Origin: Nemertoderma westbladi | Lineage: Eukaryota > Xenacoelomorpha > Nemertodermatida > Nemertodermatidae | DNA: 34,326 nt | NCBI GenBank assembly: GCA_032718475.1 | Contig: JAUCBJ010004082.1 | Coordinates: forward strand, 1 to 34,326 | Reading direction: 5' to 3' | Shown: piece after piece, positions 11,254 through 22,183 of the stretch | How the letters are laid out: the number at the start of each line of letters is the position of its first letter | Position numbering within the stretch: the stretch's first letter is position 1 | Program-made: the position numbers and the translations under genes | Notes under the pieces: model-generated | Told to the model about the DNA's origin: nothing | The model's input: only the letters and a program-made list of their open reading frames with translations | The model's database searches: none

Positions 11254-11507
11254 TGTCCCAAATATACTGTATTTAGGATGAATCAGCTGGGGGTTTTCAG
11301 TTGTTATCGCAGTACAGTTGAGTACACTGTGCTTTAAGTTTTATGCAGTTACTGTGTTATGGTTTTTTTTTCTTTGGTTATCTGACAAATATGTATGTAC
11401 GATATCCTATATATACGAACTGAATTATATACCAGCAAGCAAGAAATACAAGTTTTCCTCCTGTCCTTGATATTTTTGATGTCCAGGATTCCGAAATATT
11501 CCAGATA
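11254..11507 (+). repeat. 5' LTR of BEL-1
   Basis: It starts TGTCCCAAATATACTG and ends about TTCCAGATA. It aligns along its whole length with 30363-30628, for example sharing GTATTTAGGATGAATCAGCT and CCTATATATACGAACTGA. The other copy has an extra 8-9 bases in the CAGTACAG region and ends in the canonical CA, whereas this copy's last bases have drifted. Confidence 0.9.
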
Positions 11508-11508
11508 T

Positions 11509-11521
11509 TGGTGCGGTGACC
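11509..11521 (+). promoter_or_regulatory. Putative tRNA primer binding site of BEL-1
   Basis: TGGTGCGGTGACC begins one or two bases after the 5' LTR. Retroelement primer binding sites usually begin TGG, complementary to the CCA end of a tRNA, just behind the 5' LTR. I did not identify which tRNA. Confidence 0.65.
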
Positions 11522-11754
11522 CTAGACTCACCCGGAAATTGTCATCCTGAAAATTTACTAACTCTCTAACCGGTAGTTAAGAGCCTAATAGTTTTACCGC
11601 AGCACTAGTCCAGTAGTCGCAATCAAGCTTGCCTATTGGGTCAACGGATCCCGATTTACCAGCAACATACCACTGTACTAGCGTGATGGATTCTGACACC
11701 TTAAGATACCTGAAAAACAAGCGACGAGGTCACACGTCAGTAGCGTCTTAACTA

Positions 11755-12749
11755 ATGACTCAACTTGATGATTTGATCTATGTTGACGCAGCCACTAGGG
11801 AGTTTGTAACCAATCCGGATGTCGACACGATCCGGGATGTTATCGAGGCTCTTCGAGGTCAACAAATGAAGTTGAGTGATGTCAATGAGGAAATCTATTC
11901 TCATATTGTCGAGGCTGACGTCATTGCTGTGGATATAGAAACGAATTCCAAGGATGACATGCGAATTTCTTCCACAATCCGACATTGTGAGAAGTTCATT
12001 CGACAACAATCATTTCAACTCTGGTGATTATCATGGTCCAATCGATGATATGGGCCAATGACAACATCCTCACAATCACAATTCATCAGGTGTGTCCTCT
12101 ACAAGCCCACATAAAACTCAGAAGTTTCCAGTATTAAAGCTTCTGGTTTTCAGAGGCAATACAGTCGACTGGACTAACTTTTGGGATAGATTTAACAACG
12201 CCATTCATAGCCGTTCTGATTTAGCTGGGGTGACGAAGTTTTCCTACTTAGAAGGGAAGCTCAGTGGAGATGCTGCCAGACAGGTCAACAACTTCCAAAG
12301 ATCGAACGAAGACTACGAGGAAGCTGTCCAGTTACTACACGAATCATTCGGTAAACCGCAATTAATTATGCAGTTGCGTTTAGGGTTCGACGTCTCGGGA
12401 ACTTGCTGCATTCCGAGCTATGTATGAGGTTCAGATATGTGGCATTAGGAATTTCAGTGGTAATGTAGAAGATGCAGGATATGTCTATTCCGAAATTTCG
12501 TGGAGGAAACTTCCCACCAAAATTTCAGATAACATTAATCATGCGGCTCGAACTTCATATTGGACCCTTGACAAACTTCGTAGAGCTATTCAAGAGGAGA
12601 TCGAGCAGTTAACTTCGCTAGAATCCCAGCCAACAATTTATTCGAAGGGAAAGGGAGGTTGGGTCGACAAGAATAGGTTTTTCCCAGAAGATGTCAGAGG
12701 CGGAACCGCCGGTTCATTCTCTGTCTCATCTCCATCATCAAAGACGTAA
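11755..12749 (+). pseudogene. BEL-1 gag, capsid region (DUF1759-like)
   Basis: Starts at ATG 11755 with a helical N-terminal region. At 12120-12420 it carries the BEL/Pao gag core: LKLLVFRGNTVDWTNFWDRF, then KFSYLEGKLSGDAAR, then YEEAVQLLHESFGKPQLI, the DUF1759 pattern 'F.Gd...W..F...F' / 'KF.yL...l.G.A' / 'yG.p'. A stop near 12025 and a frameshift near 12415 break it, after which the next frame continues with WTLDKLRRAIQEEIEQL, the usual end of this domain. The protein would form the particle that packages element RNA. Not functional here. Confidence 0.85.
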
Positions 12750-12754
12750 AAATG

Positions 12755-13330
12755 CTTAATGACGATAAAATGCTTCCTGTGTAAGGGTGAGCATAGTGTA
12801 CGTTTCTGCAATATATATAAAACGCCTGATAAGAAAGCAGTGCGTTGATGAATTAAAGCTGTGTAGCAATTGTTTAAAACCGGAACATTCGAATGTATCG
12901 AAGTGTTCAACTCAAAATTGTTGTGTTTGCAACGGTCGCCATCATGCAGTGCTACACAGTTCCACGTTATTACAATCCCAAGCATCTAGCTCAAGAGACA
13001 CAAACCGACAACTGACTGCAACTAGTGGTGCAAAGGGAAGGTTTCCATTTCTACTCTGGTTACCGATAACCATTTAACGATACTACCGACTTCCGTAGTT
13101 CCAGTTATTAGTGATAATAATCGTCGTACCTAAGATCAAGGCTCACAATGTACTCTATTGCTCCACCAAGCTGCTGAATCATTAAATCTTCCTATTGTGG
13201 AACGGATTTGGATCGGTATCGATGGGATTAATAGTGACAGATTGTGTAAATGGTATGATGTAGTTTCATTTAACATTGAAACCTTGGATGGTTTTGTGGA
13301 AACAAGCGCTATTTTAATTGATAGATGTTA
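12755..13330 (+). pseudogene. BEL-1 gag zinc knuckles and aspartic protease remnant
   Basis: At 12755-12800 KCFLCKGEHSVRFC gives the first Cys/His knuckle. After a frameshift, LCSNCLKPEHSNVSKC and CCVCNGRHHAVLH (about 12860-12960) give the second and third, the arrangement typical of BEL/Pao Gag. Downstream, in another frame, ILPTSVVPV and then DQGSQCTLL (near 13135) match the N-terminal strand and the D-x-G-S active-site loop of the element's aspartic protease (some BEL/Pao members use DQGS). A stop lies directly before the Asp. Dead copy. Confidence 0.8.
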
Positions 13331-13639
13331 CATGTGATTAATAATGTAATAAATAATTATTAATAATGTTATAAATGACGTAAATGTATTACCATCCAAT
13401 TTGGGTAATAGTAGGAAATGTACATTCTGGTAAGATTTCTGATACATGTATACAAAATAACGTTATTTCTGTTATGCACATTGGCATTAGTGTAAATCAT
13501 AATTTTGAATATTGCAATGTTACACCAAGTGAATTATGTCCCCAATGTAATGATGTTTCTGTATGTTAAGAACGTTTGTGGAGTTAAGATAAAATTAACA
13601 TGAATGCTACCAATTTTGATCACGAAACAGCTATTTTCG

Positions 13640-14540
13640 AATATAATAATAGCATTGAATATAGTGACGGTATGTACATTACAAGGTTGCCATGGTTACA
13701 AAACCACGCCCATTTAGCACTAAACTACGGTTTATGTAGAACACAGTATAAATAAATTACATAGAAACCCAGACTTTCTAACTTATTACAATAACTTAGT
13801 TAATAAACAGTTAACTAGAAATTTTATTGAATTAGTTCTTGTTAATGATATTTTTGTATCATATGGAATCACCCATATCGGTAATCTGGTGCACTATATA
13901 CCACACCATGGTGTAGAAAAACCCCAATCCGCACTACTCCTTTACATATAGTGTATGATTGTTCTTCTAGTAGCGGTAAAAACAATGTCAGTTTAAATGA
14001 TCGTTTGTTAACTAGTCCGCCTACAAATCAACTACTGTATGATTCATTGTTACGTTTTCGTATTCATAATTTATGCGCTATTTCTGTTATTGAAAAGGCT
14101 AATTTTCAAATAGCGTTAGCCGAAATAGACCGTGACGTCACTAGATTTCTGTGGCCTAAAGATCCATTTGATCTTAATTGTCCAATTATGACTTATAGAT
14201 TTAAAGTGGTTTTATTAGGTGCAAACTGTAGCCAATTTTTGTTGAACTCAACTATGAATAGTTGAATAGTAGCATCACCTTAAACAAGTGTAATGCTCCT
14301 ATTGCAAAAACAATTTTGCAAAATATGTATGTAGACAATTTACAGGATACAGTGATATCCAAAGATCAACTTATTATTTTTAACATTCAAAGTCGTGCTA
14401 ATTTAATGGAAGGTGATTTTCCTTTACAACAATGGTTCACAAATTCATCGAAATTGAGTAACATTATTAGACTGAATGGTGACGGTTCTAAAACTGACAA
14501 ACCTGACACCTTGATTTTTGCTATGAATTGAAATATTAAT
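13640..14540 (+). pseudogene. BEL-1 reverse transcriptase remnant
   Basis: In order: YITRLPWLQNHAHLALNYG (typical entry to BEL/Pao RT), YIPHHGVEKPQSA ('PHH.V'), VYDCSSSSGKNNVSLNDRLL (motif equivalent to 'vfDaSak....SLNd.L'), LRFRIHNLCAIS, FLWPKDPFDLN and the C-motif MYVDNLQDTV at 14325-14354. The catalytic YVDD is YVDN (14328-14339), so the second metal-binding Asp is lost. Stops occur near 13720, 13755 and 14264, among other places. It would convert element RNA into DNA if intact. Confidence 0.88.
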
Positions 14541-14799
14541 GCAGACACCTTAGGTTTTCCAACCCGCAAAATTGTTGTTCCTGACATTGACAAACTGACG
14601 CACACACAAACAAACGCCATGTTGTTAGTTCTGCTCCAAAGATATTTGATCCATATGGGTGGTTAGTTCCGGTTACTATTCGTTCTAAAATGCTAATTCA
14701 AGAACTTTAGAAATTAAATTTTAAATGGGAATAATCTGATAATAATCTGGCTCGTGATTGGTCAAAATTAGTTTGTGATTTGAATCTATTATCTGCCTT

Positions 14800-15353
14800 C
14801 TCCATTCCTATATTGTGCGACTATCACTTTCATTGCTTTGTGATGCATCAACTAAGGCTTCTGGTGCTGTTGTTTACATGGTTAACAGCAATGGTTCAGC
14901 TTCAGTAACAGCAAAGGCACGTGTTACTCCGGTTAAGAGTGTTGAACGTTTAGCCAGTGGCAGCCTCACTTTGCCTTTGCTGCAGTTGGAATTGACTGCC
15001 ATTTTAGTTGGAGCTCGACTATTAACTTACGTTTCTAATATTTATTACAAGGAATTTTTATGCGTTTGTCTTTTCCTATGCTCTGAAGCACTTTGCTCTA
15101 TGTTGGTTACAGTCAATCAAACTGGATAAACCGTATGTACGTAATCGAGTTTCAGAAATTCGAGAATTACTACCTACTACTACATTCAAACATGTGGGTA
15201 CGAATGACAACCCAAGTGACAAATTATTCCAAGTTTATGATTTCTGATTTTTGTAAATATGGCCCAGAATGGTTACTAGATCGTACCCGTTGGCCAAATT
15301 CCGTCCAAATTATGGGTATCTACCTGGATTTTGAGATTCTTCCGTAATCTTAA
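14800..15353 (+). pseudogene. BEL-1 RNase H and connection region remnant
   Basis: CDASTKASGAVVYMVNSNG (about 14839 on) is the RNase H-like start with its first Asp, followed by KARVTPVK and LPLLQLELTAILVGARL, matching 'aKsRvaPlk..tiPrLEL.aA.lgarl'. About 15130-15220 in another frame reads RVSEIRELLP and KHVGTNDNPSD, the 'W..v.t..NPAD..SRG' connection before integrase. Frameshifted and interrupted by stops. Confidence 0.82.
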
Positions 15354-16335
15354 ATGTCATGTAGCTCTTATTGTAATATTGCACCTATTCTTGGTGTTAA
15401 TGACATTAAGGCAGCCGAAACATATTGGGTACATAGAATACAACATGAGACTTTCACTGAAGTCTTGGATTTCCTTATGACAAAGGGAAATAAGCCCATG
15501 GTTTGTAGACAAACACCAGTGCTTGTAAAAGAGCTACAACTTTTCTTAGATGACAAAAATATAATTCGTAGTAAGGGTCGCATTGATTACGCTGATTTAA
15601 ATTGAAAATCGAAATTTCAAGTTTTGTTGCCCTCAAAACATACGATTACCGATTTAATCATCTTGGATTTCCATTATCGTCACATGCAAGTGGGAGCTTC
15701 TCAGACTGTCATGCATATTAGACAAAACTGGTGGATTCCTCGTATCAGACAGAGAGTAAACTCCTTAGTTTGTACTTGTAAAAATTGAATTCGTGTTCAA
15801 GGACCGTCTTATTCATCAGTTCCCATTCCTACCTTACCTGCCTATCGTGTCCAGGTGTCTCGGCCCTTCAACACAACTAGTGTTGATTATACAGGCGCTT
15901 TACAAGTGGAAGAATGCAACGAAATTGTTGAGGTTTACCTTGTTCTTTTTACGTGCTCTTCCTCTAGAGCTGTCCATTGGGAAGTTATACAGGACAATTC
16001 AATCAAAACTTTCTTATTTGCGCTACGTAGAGTGTAGAGTGTAGAGGATGTCCATCGCGTTTTATAAGCGACATTTCAAACACATTCCTTGATTCAAAGT
16101 CTACATTTACAAGACTTACAAGGTGACTCATCAGTTCAGAGTTACCTCTTATCACAATGTTGTTCTTGGGAATTCATCCCTCCATATTCTCCTTGGTTTG
16201 GAGGGCTCTACGAGTGATTGATCGGAATAGGGAAAATTATTTTGAAGAGGGCATTAGAACGTCGCATTATCGATTTCGAGGCTCAGCAAACCATTGTAAC
16301 AGAGGTTGAAGCAATGATGAACGACTGGCCATTAA
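15354..16335 (+). pseudogene. BEL-1 integrase, N-terminal and catalytic parts
   Basis: The region resembling the integrase N-terminal domain includes HRIQHETFTEVLDFL, VKELQLFLDDKNIIRSKGRI and a LILDFHYRHMQVGAS...RQNWWIPRIRQ block. The catalytic core shows VDYTGALQVEE (first catalytic Asp, about 15885), CSSSRAVHWEV, RFISDISNTFLDSKS (second Asp, in the slot of 'SDNG..F') and FIPPYSPWFGGLYE (catalytic Glu at about 16212-16214, followed by a stop). It ends in EVEAMMNDWPLT, the 'N.RPLT' block, where the TTAA-flanked element begins. The frame resumes at 17719 and again at 29951. Multiple stops and frameshifts. Confidence 0.87.
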
Positions 16336-16348
16336 CCCTATTAAACCC

Positions 16349-16388
16349 GGGGGGGGGGGGGGTCAATATGACCCCCCCCCCCCCCCCC
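16349..16388. repeat. Left subterminal G-run/C-run hairpin
   Basis: Fourteen Gs, TCA, ATA, TGA, then seventeen Cs. The two halves are complementary, giving a potential 17-bp stem with a 3-base ATA loop. The same block recurs at 17639-17675. Confidence 0.92.
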
Positions 16389-16676
16389 GTGGTTTTTTTA
16401 TTATAATTCTGAAACAAACGCAGTTGGGAATCTGAAATTTTATGACTTTTCCTAAAAATCTATTGTCTTCATGGTAGTGAAAACCGTTTTCAAAAATATT
16501 GGGTACTTTTCGAGTTATAACACCATTTTATAACCCTACTTTTGGCACTTTTTTTGAGACGTTTTTTGAAAATTACATTTCATTAAATATGAATTGTAAC
16601 ATCTCTATTTTTGATTTGCACCGGTTTTTTGGTGTTAGAAATTGGATGGAATTCATATAAATTGATTTAGAAATTT

Positions 16677-17400
16677 CAAACTTGTTTTTTTCGATGGGTG
16701 CCAAATTTTGGTGCCAGCACCAAATTTTGAAATAAGTCAATTTTGTAAATTGATTGTTTGAAACTTGTTTTTTACGCAATTGGGGTTTTTTGGGGTTCTG
16801 GATTTGATGAAATATATACGAGTTGCACCAAGCGTATCAAACTTGTATTTTTCGGTGCTGTGTGCAAATTTTGGTGCTAGCACGAAATTTTTAAAATCCG
16901 TTCAATATATAAAATTGCTTGTGACAATTTATTTCTTGCGTTTTAGAGATTTATGGCTGTTCTGAATTCAATGGAAAATATAATTATCGAACTAGACATC
17001 TCAAACTTGTATTTTTCGGATGTGGGTGAAAAATGTGGTGCTAGCACCAAATTTTGAAAACCATCAAATATATCAATCGATTGTTTCACCTTGTTTCTTG
17101 CGTTATACGGGTTTGTGATGGTTCTGAATTCAATGGAATCAGTAAAAATTTCATAAGAGTTCTCAAACTTGTATTTTTCGCCGGTGGGTGAAAATTGTTG
17201 TGCCAGCACCAAATTTTGGAAAATATGCAAATTCATAAGTAGATAGTATCACCTTGCTTCTTGCGTTATACGGGTTTATGAGGGTCCTGAATCCGATGGA
17301 ATCAATAAAAACAGCACTGGACATCGCAAACTTGTACTTTTTGGTGATGGGTACGAAATTTGGTGCTAGCACCAAAATTTGCCAAATTACGCCGAAAAAT
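16677..17400 (+). repeat. 162-bp imperfect tandem repeat, about 4.5 units
   Basis: Units start with CAAACTTGTATTTTTCGG-like sequence at 16677, 16838, 17002, 17164 and 17327, a spacing of 161-164 bp. Each unit contains a GGTGCTAGCACCAAATTTT-like segment (with a short palindrome GGTGCTAGCACC), a CACCTTGTTTCTTGCGTTATACGGG-like segment and a GTTCTGAATTCAATGGAAT-like segment. A partial diverged unit precedes the first. No coding function seen. Confidence 0.9.
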
Positions 17401-17638
17401 ACAATGTATTTTTCCAATGTATTTTGCACCCCAGAAAACCTGTATTGAAAAATAATTAGCCGAAAATGTAACTTTCAAATTTTGTGAAAATTGTGCACTA
17501 CTTGTAACTTTGGTGCTGCAATATAACCACCCCAGTACATTTTTTCGAAAATTTTTTTTTTCGGTCGGATCCAGACAAGTGATACCTACGTACAAACAAA
17601 AAAATCAGACGTTTTCGTAAATATTTGTAGATTTTAGA

Positions 17639-17675
17639 GGGGGGGGGGTCAATATGACCCCCCCCCCCCCCCCCC
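17639..17675. repeat. Right subterminal G-run/C-run hairpin
   Basis: Ten Gs, TCA, ATA, TGA and eighteen Cs, giving a potential 13-bp stem with the same ATA loop as the left block at 16349-16388. It lies 39 bases inside the right end of the element. Confidence 0.92.
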
Positions 17676-17718
17676 GGTATTTGTACAACATTTTATAGCC
17701 CGGTACTAATAGGGTTAA

Positions 17719-17770
17719 TCTATGTTAGTTCTAATATCGGCGATGTTGTATTGATTGGTGACAAGATACC
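17719..17770 (+). pseudogene. BEL-1 integrase fragment between two insertions
   Basis: In frame with the block before the TTAA element, it reads IYVSSNIGDVVLIGDKIP, the start of the 'vGDvVLi.dd..p' C-terminal integrase motif. The last five bases (ATACC, 17766-17770) are the target duplicated by BEL-2. About 100 residues normally lying between 'RPLTYVSS' and 'GDVVLI' are absent, so a deletion occurred here. Confidence 0.85.
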
Positions 17771-18939
17771 TGTTTGCGCTTTTGAAGACCTTTGACAGTT
17801 TAACCTGCCAAAATTAGAATGTCTTTTAGATGATATATATTCTTTAGCTTTATGACGAGTATTTGATACACTACATTAGCCGAAGCCAGTCTATGCGCAA
17901 TCATTCACCCGTTGGATATACCCGGGAGACTGAGTTCGGAGCTTAATGATTGATGGTGTAAGCCTACCGTATTATTCGACTGATCGTAATATATAATCTC
18001 TGACAAATATTATTCACTTTCGGGAAATATTAACAGTTCCTTTAGGACGTGGCGCTCTAAATATGTAAACAGAGTTATGACTTAAACTAGTCACAACGAA
18101 AGGGCTATAGATTAACGTATATGGCGCATTCTTTAGGAGATGCTTTGTTATCAGTTACAATCATACACAATGCTGCACAATACTGCACACTAATCTGCCG
18201 ACCTTCACTAAATTTAGTCACGTATAAAGAGAGCAACAGACAATTCATGTTGGGCATATGAAATAGCATTAGATTCACTTCAAACCACTCAACATAGGTC
18301 GCAATCGTTTATCTGTAACCGGTCTCTCTAACCTTTAGTATATCAAGAAGGTGGGGTGTCTGACTATTGATCAGTATTCCGATATAATAATTCATCAACA
18401 AATATAACGAATAACCAACAGCAAAAGCAGTAATGTAAGATATGAATTGCATAGATACGTATGATAAGATTGTAATTAACTCGATAACAGATATACGTTC
18501 TATAATTAAGCCTACTAATGTAAAGCTAAAGAACGCTGATATACGGAGGTGCCAAAAGCCGGTCTTCTTAGGCTCTGGGCAAAAACATAACACTGAACTA
18601 CTGAGTTACTGAGTTCTGTATACACCTCCAACACAGAGACAAAAAACGCTCTGATTGGTCAACCGAACAACGAGAGAACAAAGAAACGTCGACGTGGCAA
18701 TATCAGCTGTTAGCCGTCGTCATGGTAGCGACACTGTTTTCAAGAGTATCCAGCTTATCGCGTCACGAGATTGCGGATTATGTCCTCTAAAGTACAAATA
18801 CAGTACAAATACAGAAGAAATGACTTTTATGTCCTCTAAAACACCAGTACAGCAAGGACACGGCCTTTTTATGCCTGTCAAACCAACTACAGAGTACTTT
18901 AAGGGAAAATAACCGGTTAATGACGCAAAAGCTTTTACA
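17771..18939 (-). repeat. 3' LTR of BEL-2 (left copy)
   Basis: 1169 bp, equal in length to and nearly identical with 28777-29945. In plus orientation it starts TGTTTGCGCTTTTGAAG and ends GCAAAAGCTTTTACA. On the minus strand it contains an open frame (18593-18309) rich in hydrophobic residues, but its first ATG lies mid-frame and no family is recognised. An internal duplication of ACAAATACAGT is present near 18793. Confidence 0.96.
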
Positions 18940-18950
18940 CCGCTCCCAGA
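18940..18950 (-). promoter_or_regulatory. Putative polypurine tract of BEL-2
   Basis: On the minus strand TCTGGGAGCGG immediately precedes the TGTAAAAGC start of the 3' LTR. The purine run GGGAGCGG fits a plus-strand priming site and sets the element orientation. Confidence 0.55.
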
Positions 18951-19017
18951 AAATGGGATTTAAGTCTATAAAATATAACAAATCACAGTTTCTAAAATAT
19001 AAAGATACTCTAAACAG

Positions 19018-20538
19018 TTAGTCTTTCTTACGCAGATGGCGTTTACGCAGTTTTTTGAGGCTAGCAAGAGTCCTTTTCTCTTTGGGGTGAGCCACTTTAC
19101 TAGGAGGGCTATAAATCCTGGGTGAAGGGTGCAATATGATTGCATCAGAAGATGTAGGATTATGGTCGGGGTATCCGTCGTTTCGATATGCTTCTCCTCG
19201 AGCTGATTTTCCTCCGATCGTAGCTGGATACGTTCATCCAAAAACTCTCGCAGAGAATGGGGTTGTCTAAGTTCGATATCTTCTTAGAGATTCTGGATTT
19301 CACAATCGAACTGAGATAAAGACAATTCGTTTATCGCTTAGACTTGCTGTTACAACTTACGTTTATCTGAACAAACGCAGGTTTCCTTTCTGATCTTTGT
19401 AGAATAGCGTTTAACTCGTTTGGTACAACGTTCTCCGCCACTTTGGTGACAGGTTATATCGTGTTAAGCCGGGACGATGGTAAGGGTTAAACGGCGATAT
19501 TAAATGTCCGCGTCCCAATCCGGCTAGGTAGAATGGGCTAATATCTAGGAAGCCCACAACTGGGGTGCCACTGACTAATTGTTCAGGTAACACTAGATCT
19601 TTGAGCAGTGAGTACAGCTCGGGAGGATCCGTTATACTAATATGATCAAGAGTCTGAAGTCTCACTAGGGAATGAGGAGTTCTGATCGAGTATTCCGAAA
19701 CTCTGATCATTGGTTTATTTAAGGATCGTCTGAGTCGAACGAGCGTAGGTGATACATCGAACAAGTTTCGCTCGAAACTCCCATAAGTATAGCGAGTAAA
19801 ACCGTGTTTAAAGCAACGTCTCCGCGGATGTTTATGTCTTTCCGTTTGTTGGTTGGGTCTTGGGCATTCATCGCAATAATACCAAAAACGCACGTCTTGT
19901 AAGGGAAACGCGAGTGATCTTTCTCCAGCTTAGAATATTCCTCCATCCGTTCGAAGCTATCCGGTACAACAGGTAGCGATCGATCGGCGGTAAGATACAT
20001 CATAGTGGAATAGAGCCGTTTGAGTTCTACCATGCGGTCATGATGTATACCTTGAGGATATCGAGTTTCTAGATTCTGTTGACTGGTAATATCGAGATAG
20101 GTTTCTCTCAAGAATTCCAGGTATTTGGTGGAGTCGCTGCGTTTATCCGGCATTTCGACATCTGCACTTTCGAGTCGGTTTCGAATAGAATTTTCGTGTT
20201 CGAGTCTCAGTTTATCGTTCCGCTTCCGCTGGGTATGATATTTAAATAAACCATTTCCCTTTGGTGTCTATATCGTTCGTATCGTGTAGGTCGATAGGAT
20301 GACCAGTAGTTAAGAAGTCCATATACGTACCATTACGATGCGTATAGCGAGCGATGAATTTTCTACAGTCTAACCCACGCGCAAGTTGCTCCCGGGACAT
20401 TGGCGGTTAGATATAACGACCATCGTCCTCCGTAGTAGTTGGACCAGCGTCGCCGCGTATCAAGCTATCAACAAACACTTGTAAAGGTAGAGTATATCGC
20501 TCCCTGATACCAAGATCATCTTCTATCAACTCAATCAT
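19018..20538 (-). pseudogene. Unrecognised 3' gene of BEL-2, eroded
   Basis: Between the pol scraps and the 3' LTR lie adjoining minus-strand coding-like segments. One runs 20538-20407 (ATG start, 43 residues, then TAA), continued in the same frame by 20400-20242. A shifted frame continues from about 20242 to 19900, charged and helical, including MPDKRSDSTKYLEFLRE. Another runs 19893-19411 and includes FWYYCDECPRPN, then HKHPRRRCFKHG, a possible Cys/His metal-binding cluster. From about 19320 come further pieces ending in a basic tail (KEKRTLASLKKLRKRH, stop at 19018-19020). At least four in-frame stops and three frameshifts break it. I do not recognise the family. The position corresponds to that of env or other accessory genes in some LTR elements, but no signal peptide or fusion motif is visible, so env is not supported. 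Confidence 0.5.
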
Positions 20539-22183
20539 ATCTGCTATATAAGTTTATCCATATTATAATGAGTTTATATTTAGGCGAGCGGGCGTCGCTG
20601 CCTACCCCTCTCTGCCCCCGGACAGTGCGAGATCCTCAGCGCTGGTGTACTTTCGCCGATGTGCCTATCGCCAACGTCGTAGCTGCACAACGACTACAAC
20701 AACCAGCACGAGCCACTCCACCGTCCGTCCCAAAGGCTTAGATATACTTCAGGTTCTTACTGGAGAGTTAGGGTTACTTTCACAATAACACAGCTACTGT
20801 AAACACACCTTAGTAGTAACATTCACCTACAAACGCACAAATTCCACGTAACAGTCACAAATGGTACACATTCTATCACACATTCGGGTCATTTGTCCGT
20901 TAGTCAAGTGCCTTCCAGAATGTCACGTTGTTATTATGTATTCTTGGATACTAGCGGTGTGCTATTTATTCCGTATGCTATTCAATACGCAAGCCCTTTA
21001 ATGTTCTTTAACTCACTTCAAATTCTAGCGTGGTTGTTGCCATGGTGACATTATGGAAAGCTAGCGGTAGAATTAGGGTAATTCTCATGCATACAGATCT
21101 GGGATGCTATTTAATAGTAATTCTTTAATGGTCAATATCCCCTTTATACATGATTTTATGAATTTTATCGGCTATTGACTATACATTGGAGATTCTCGCA
21201 CACAAATACACTTAATAAAGTGAATCTCCGCTCCCATGATCTATTAATTAATGGAATTTTGGGAATGTTATAAATTGTACAAAATGACAATTTATTAAAT
21301 TCATTGAAATATATGAATTTAAATTTATTCCCGTAAATTTTATTATTTAATGTTAAATAGACACAATTTTATTCCAGAACATGTCTGGGGACTGGGATCC
21401 TTGATTCTAGGAATTTTGTCCTTTTAAGAGTATCGGTAAGTGCTACGATATCTTAATCGACTAGAATTTTAAAGGATCTGATATTTGACAGATTTTTGTA
21501 AATATTAATAATTAATATTTAGGATGGGCACCAGTTTATTCCAGAACTTGTCTGGGGACGTTAACCATTGATTCTAGAAATTTGTCTTTCAAGTATATCG
21601 GTGGGTGCCGCGATATCTTAATCGACTAGAATTACAGATGGTCAAAGGGTTTAACAGATTTATTTTGCGTTATACGCTACTGTTAAAGGGACATCACGCT
21701 ACTATATGTATTATTTAATATACGGTATGAGAGCAATATCGCACGAAGCAATGTCAGTGTGAAGAGGCAAGTCGTTTCCAAGGTCTACCCAGAGCTTGGT
21801 TTAGCCGAGACACGAGGATCTGAACTTTGCATTCCTAATACTCTGCCTACCAATAATACTTGAATATAGTAGTGGCTTTATTGTACTTTAATAAGTACGA
21901 AGATTTCATCTTACTGTAGTCACGTATTGATAATGTAATACGGGCAGTAAGGAAAGAGAAAAAGAATTATTTCTCACCGTCGCACTAAATATATAATATA
22001 CGTAATTAAATAATAAACGCGAATATATATTGCACTAATCTACTAAATAATCTCTAAAATACCATACTACTAAATAAAATTAAATAAAACGATTAAAATA
22101 AAATTACATAGTAATACATACAGAAATATAAAAATAATAAAATAATATAAAATAATAGAGTCACACACCCACTCCATATGTTG
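20539..22183. other. Non-coding BEL-2 spacer replacing pol
   Basis: About 1.6 kb between the broken pol tail and the 3' gene, AT-rich for the most part, without RT or integrase motifs on either strand. It contains an imperfect tandem duplication (listed separately). In an autonomous BEL/Pao element this interval would hold part of integrase. Confidence 0.7.
21369..21662. repeat. 167-bp imperfect tandem duplication
   Basis: Two copies share CCAGAAC-(A/T)-TGTCTGGGGA, TTGATTCTAG and CGATATCTTAATCGACTAGA. The CCAGAAC starts are at 21374 and 21541 (period 167). Function unknown; it lies in the spacer of BEL-2. Confidence 0.85.

Larger units (their letters stand above)
16336..17714. mobile_element. 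Non-autonomous TTAA-flanked (piggyBac-like) element
   Basis: The element is flanked by TTAA at 16332-16335 and 17715-17718. It begins CCCTATTAAACCCGGG and ends with the inverse of CCCTATTAGTACCGGG, 16-bp terminal inverted repeats with three mismatches. TTAA duplications and CCC-starting ends are characteristic of piggyBac-superfamily elements. There is no transposase. It sits cleanly inside the BEL-1 integrase: excision leaving one TTAA joins NDWPL to IYVSSNIGDVVLIG in frame. The interior has two G-run/C-run hairpin blocks just inside the ends and a 162-bp tandem repeat. Confidence 0.88.

Noticed and set aside
19363-19412. A GTAAGT...CAG pair in the minus-strand 3' gene region of BEL-2 that could be a 50-nt intron
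   Set aside because: Stops remain in frame on both sides after the hypothetical removal and there is no transcript evidence, so erosion explains the breaks more simply.
19018-20538. An env-like gene in BEL-2
   Set aside because: No signal peptide, no transmembrane anchor and no furin-like or fusion-peptide pattern seen; only the position is suggestive.
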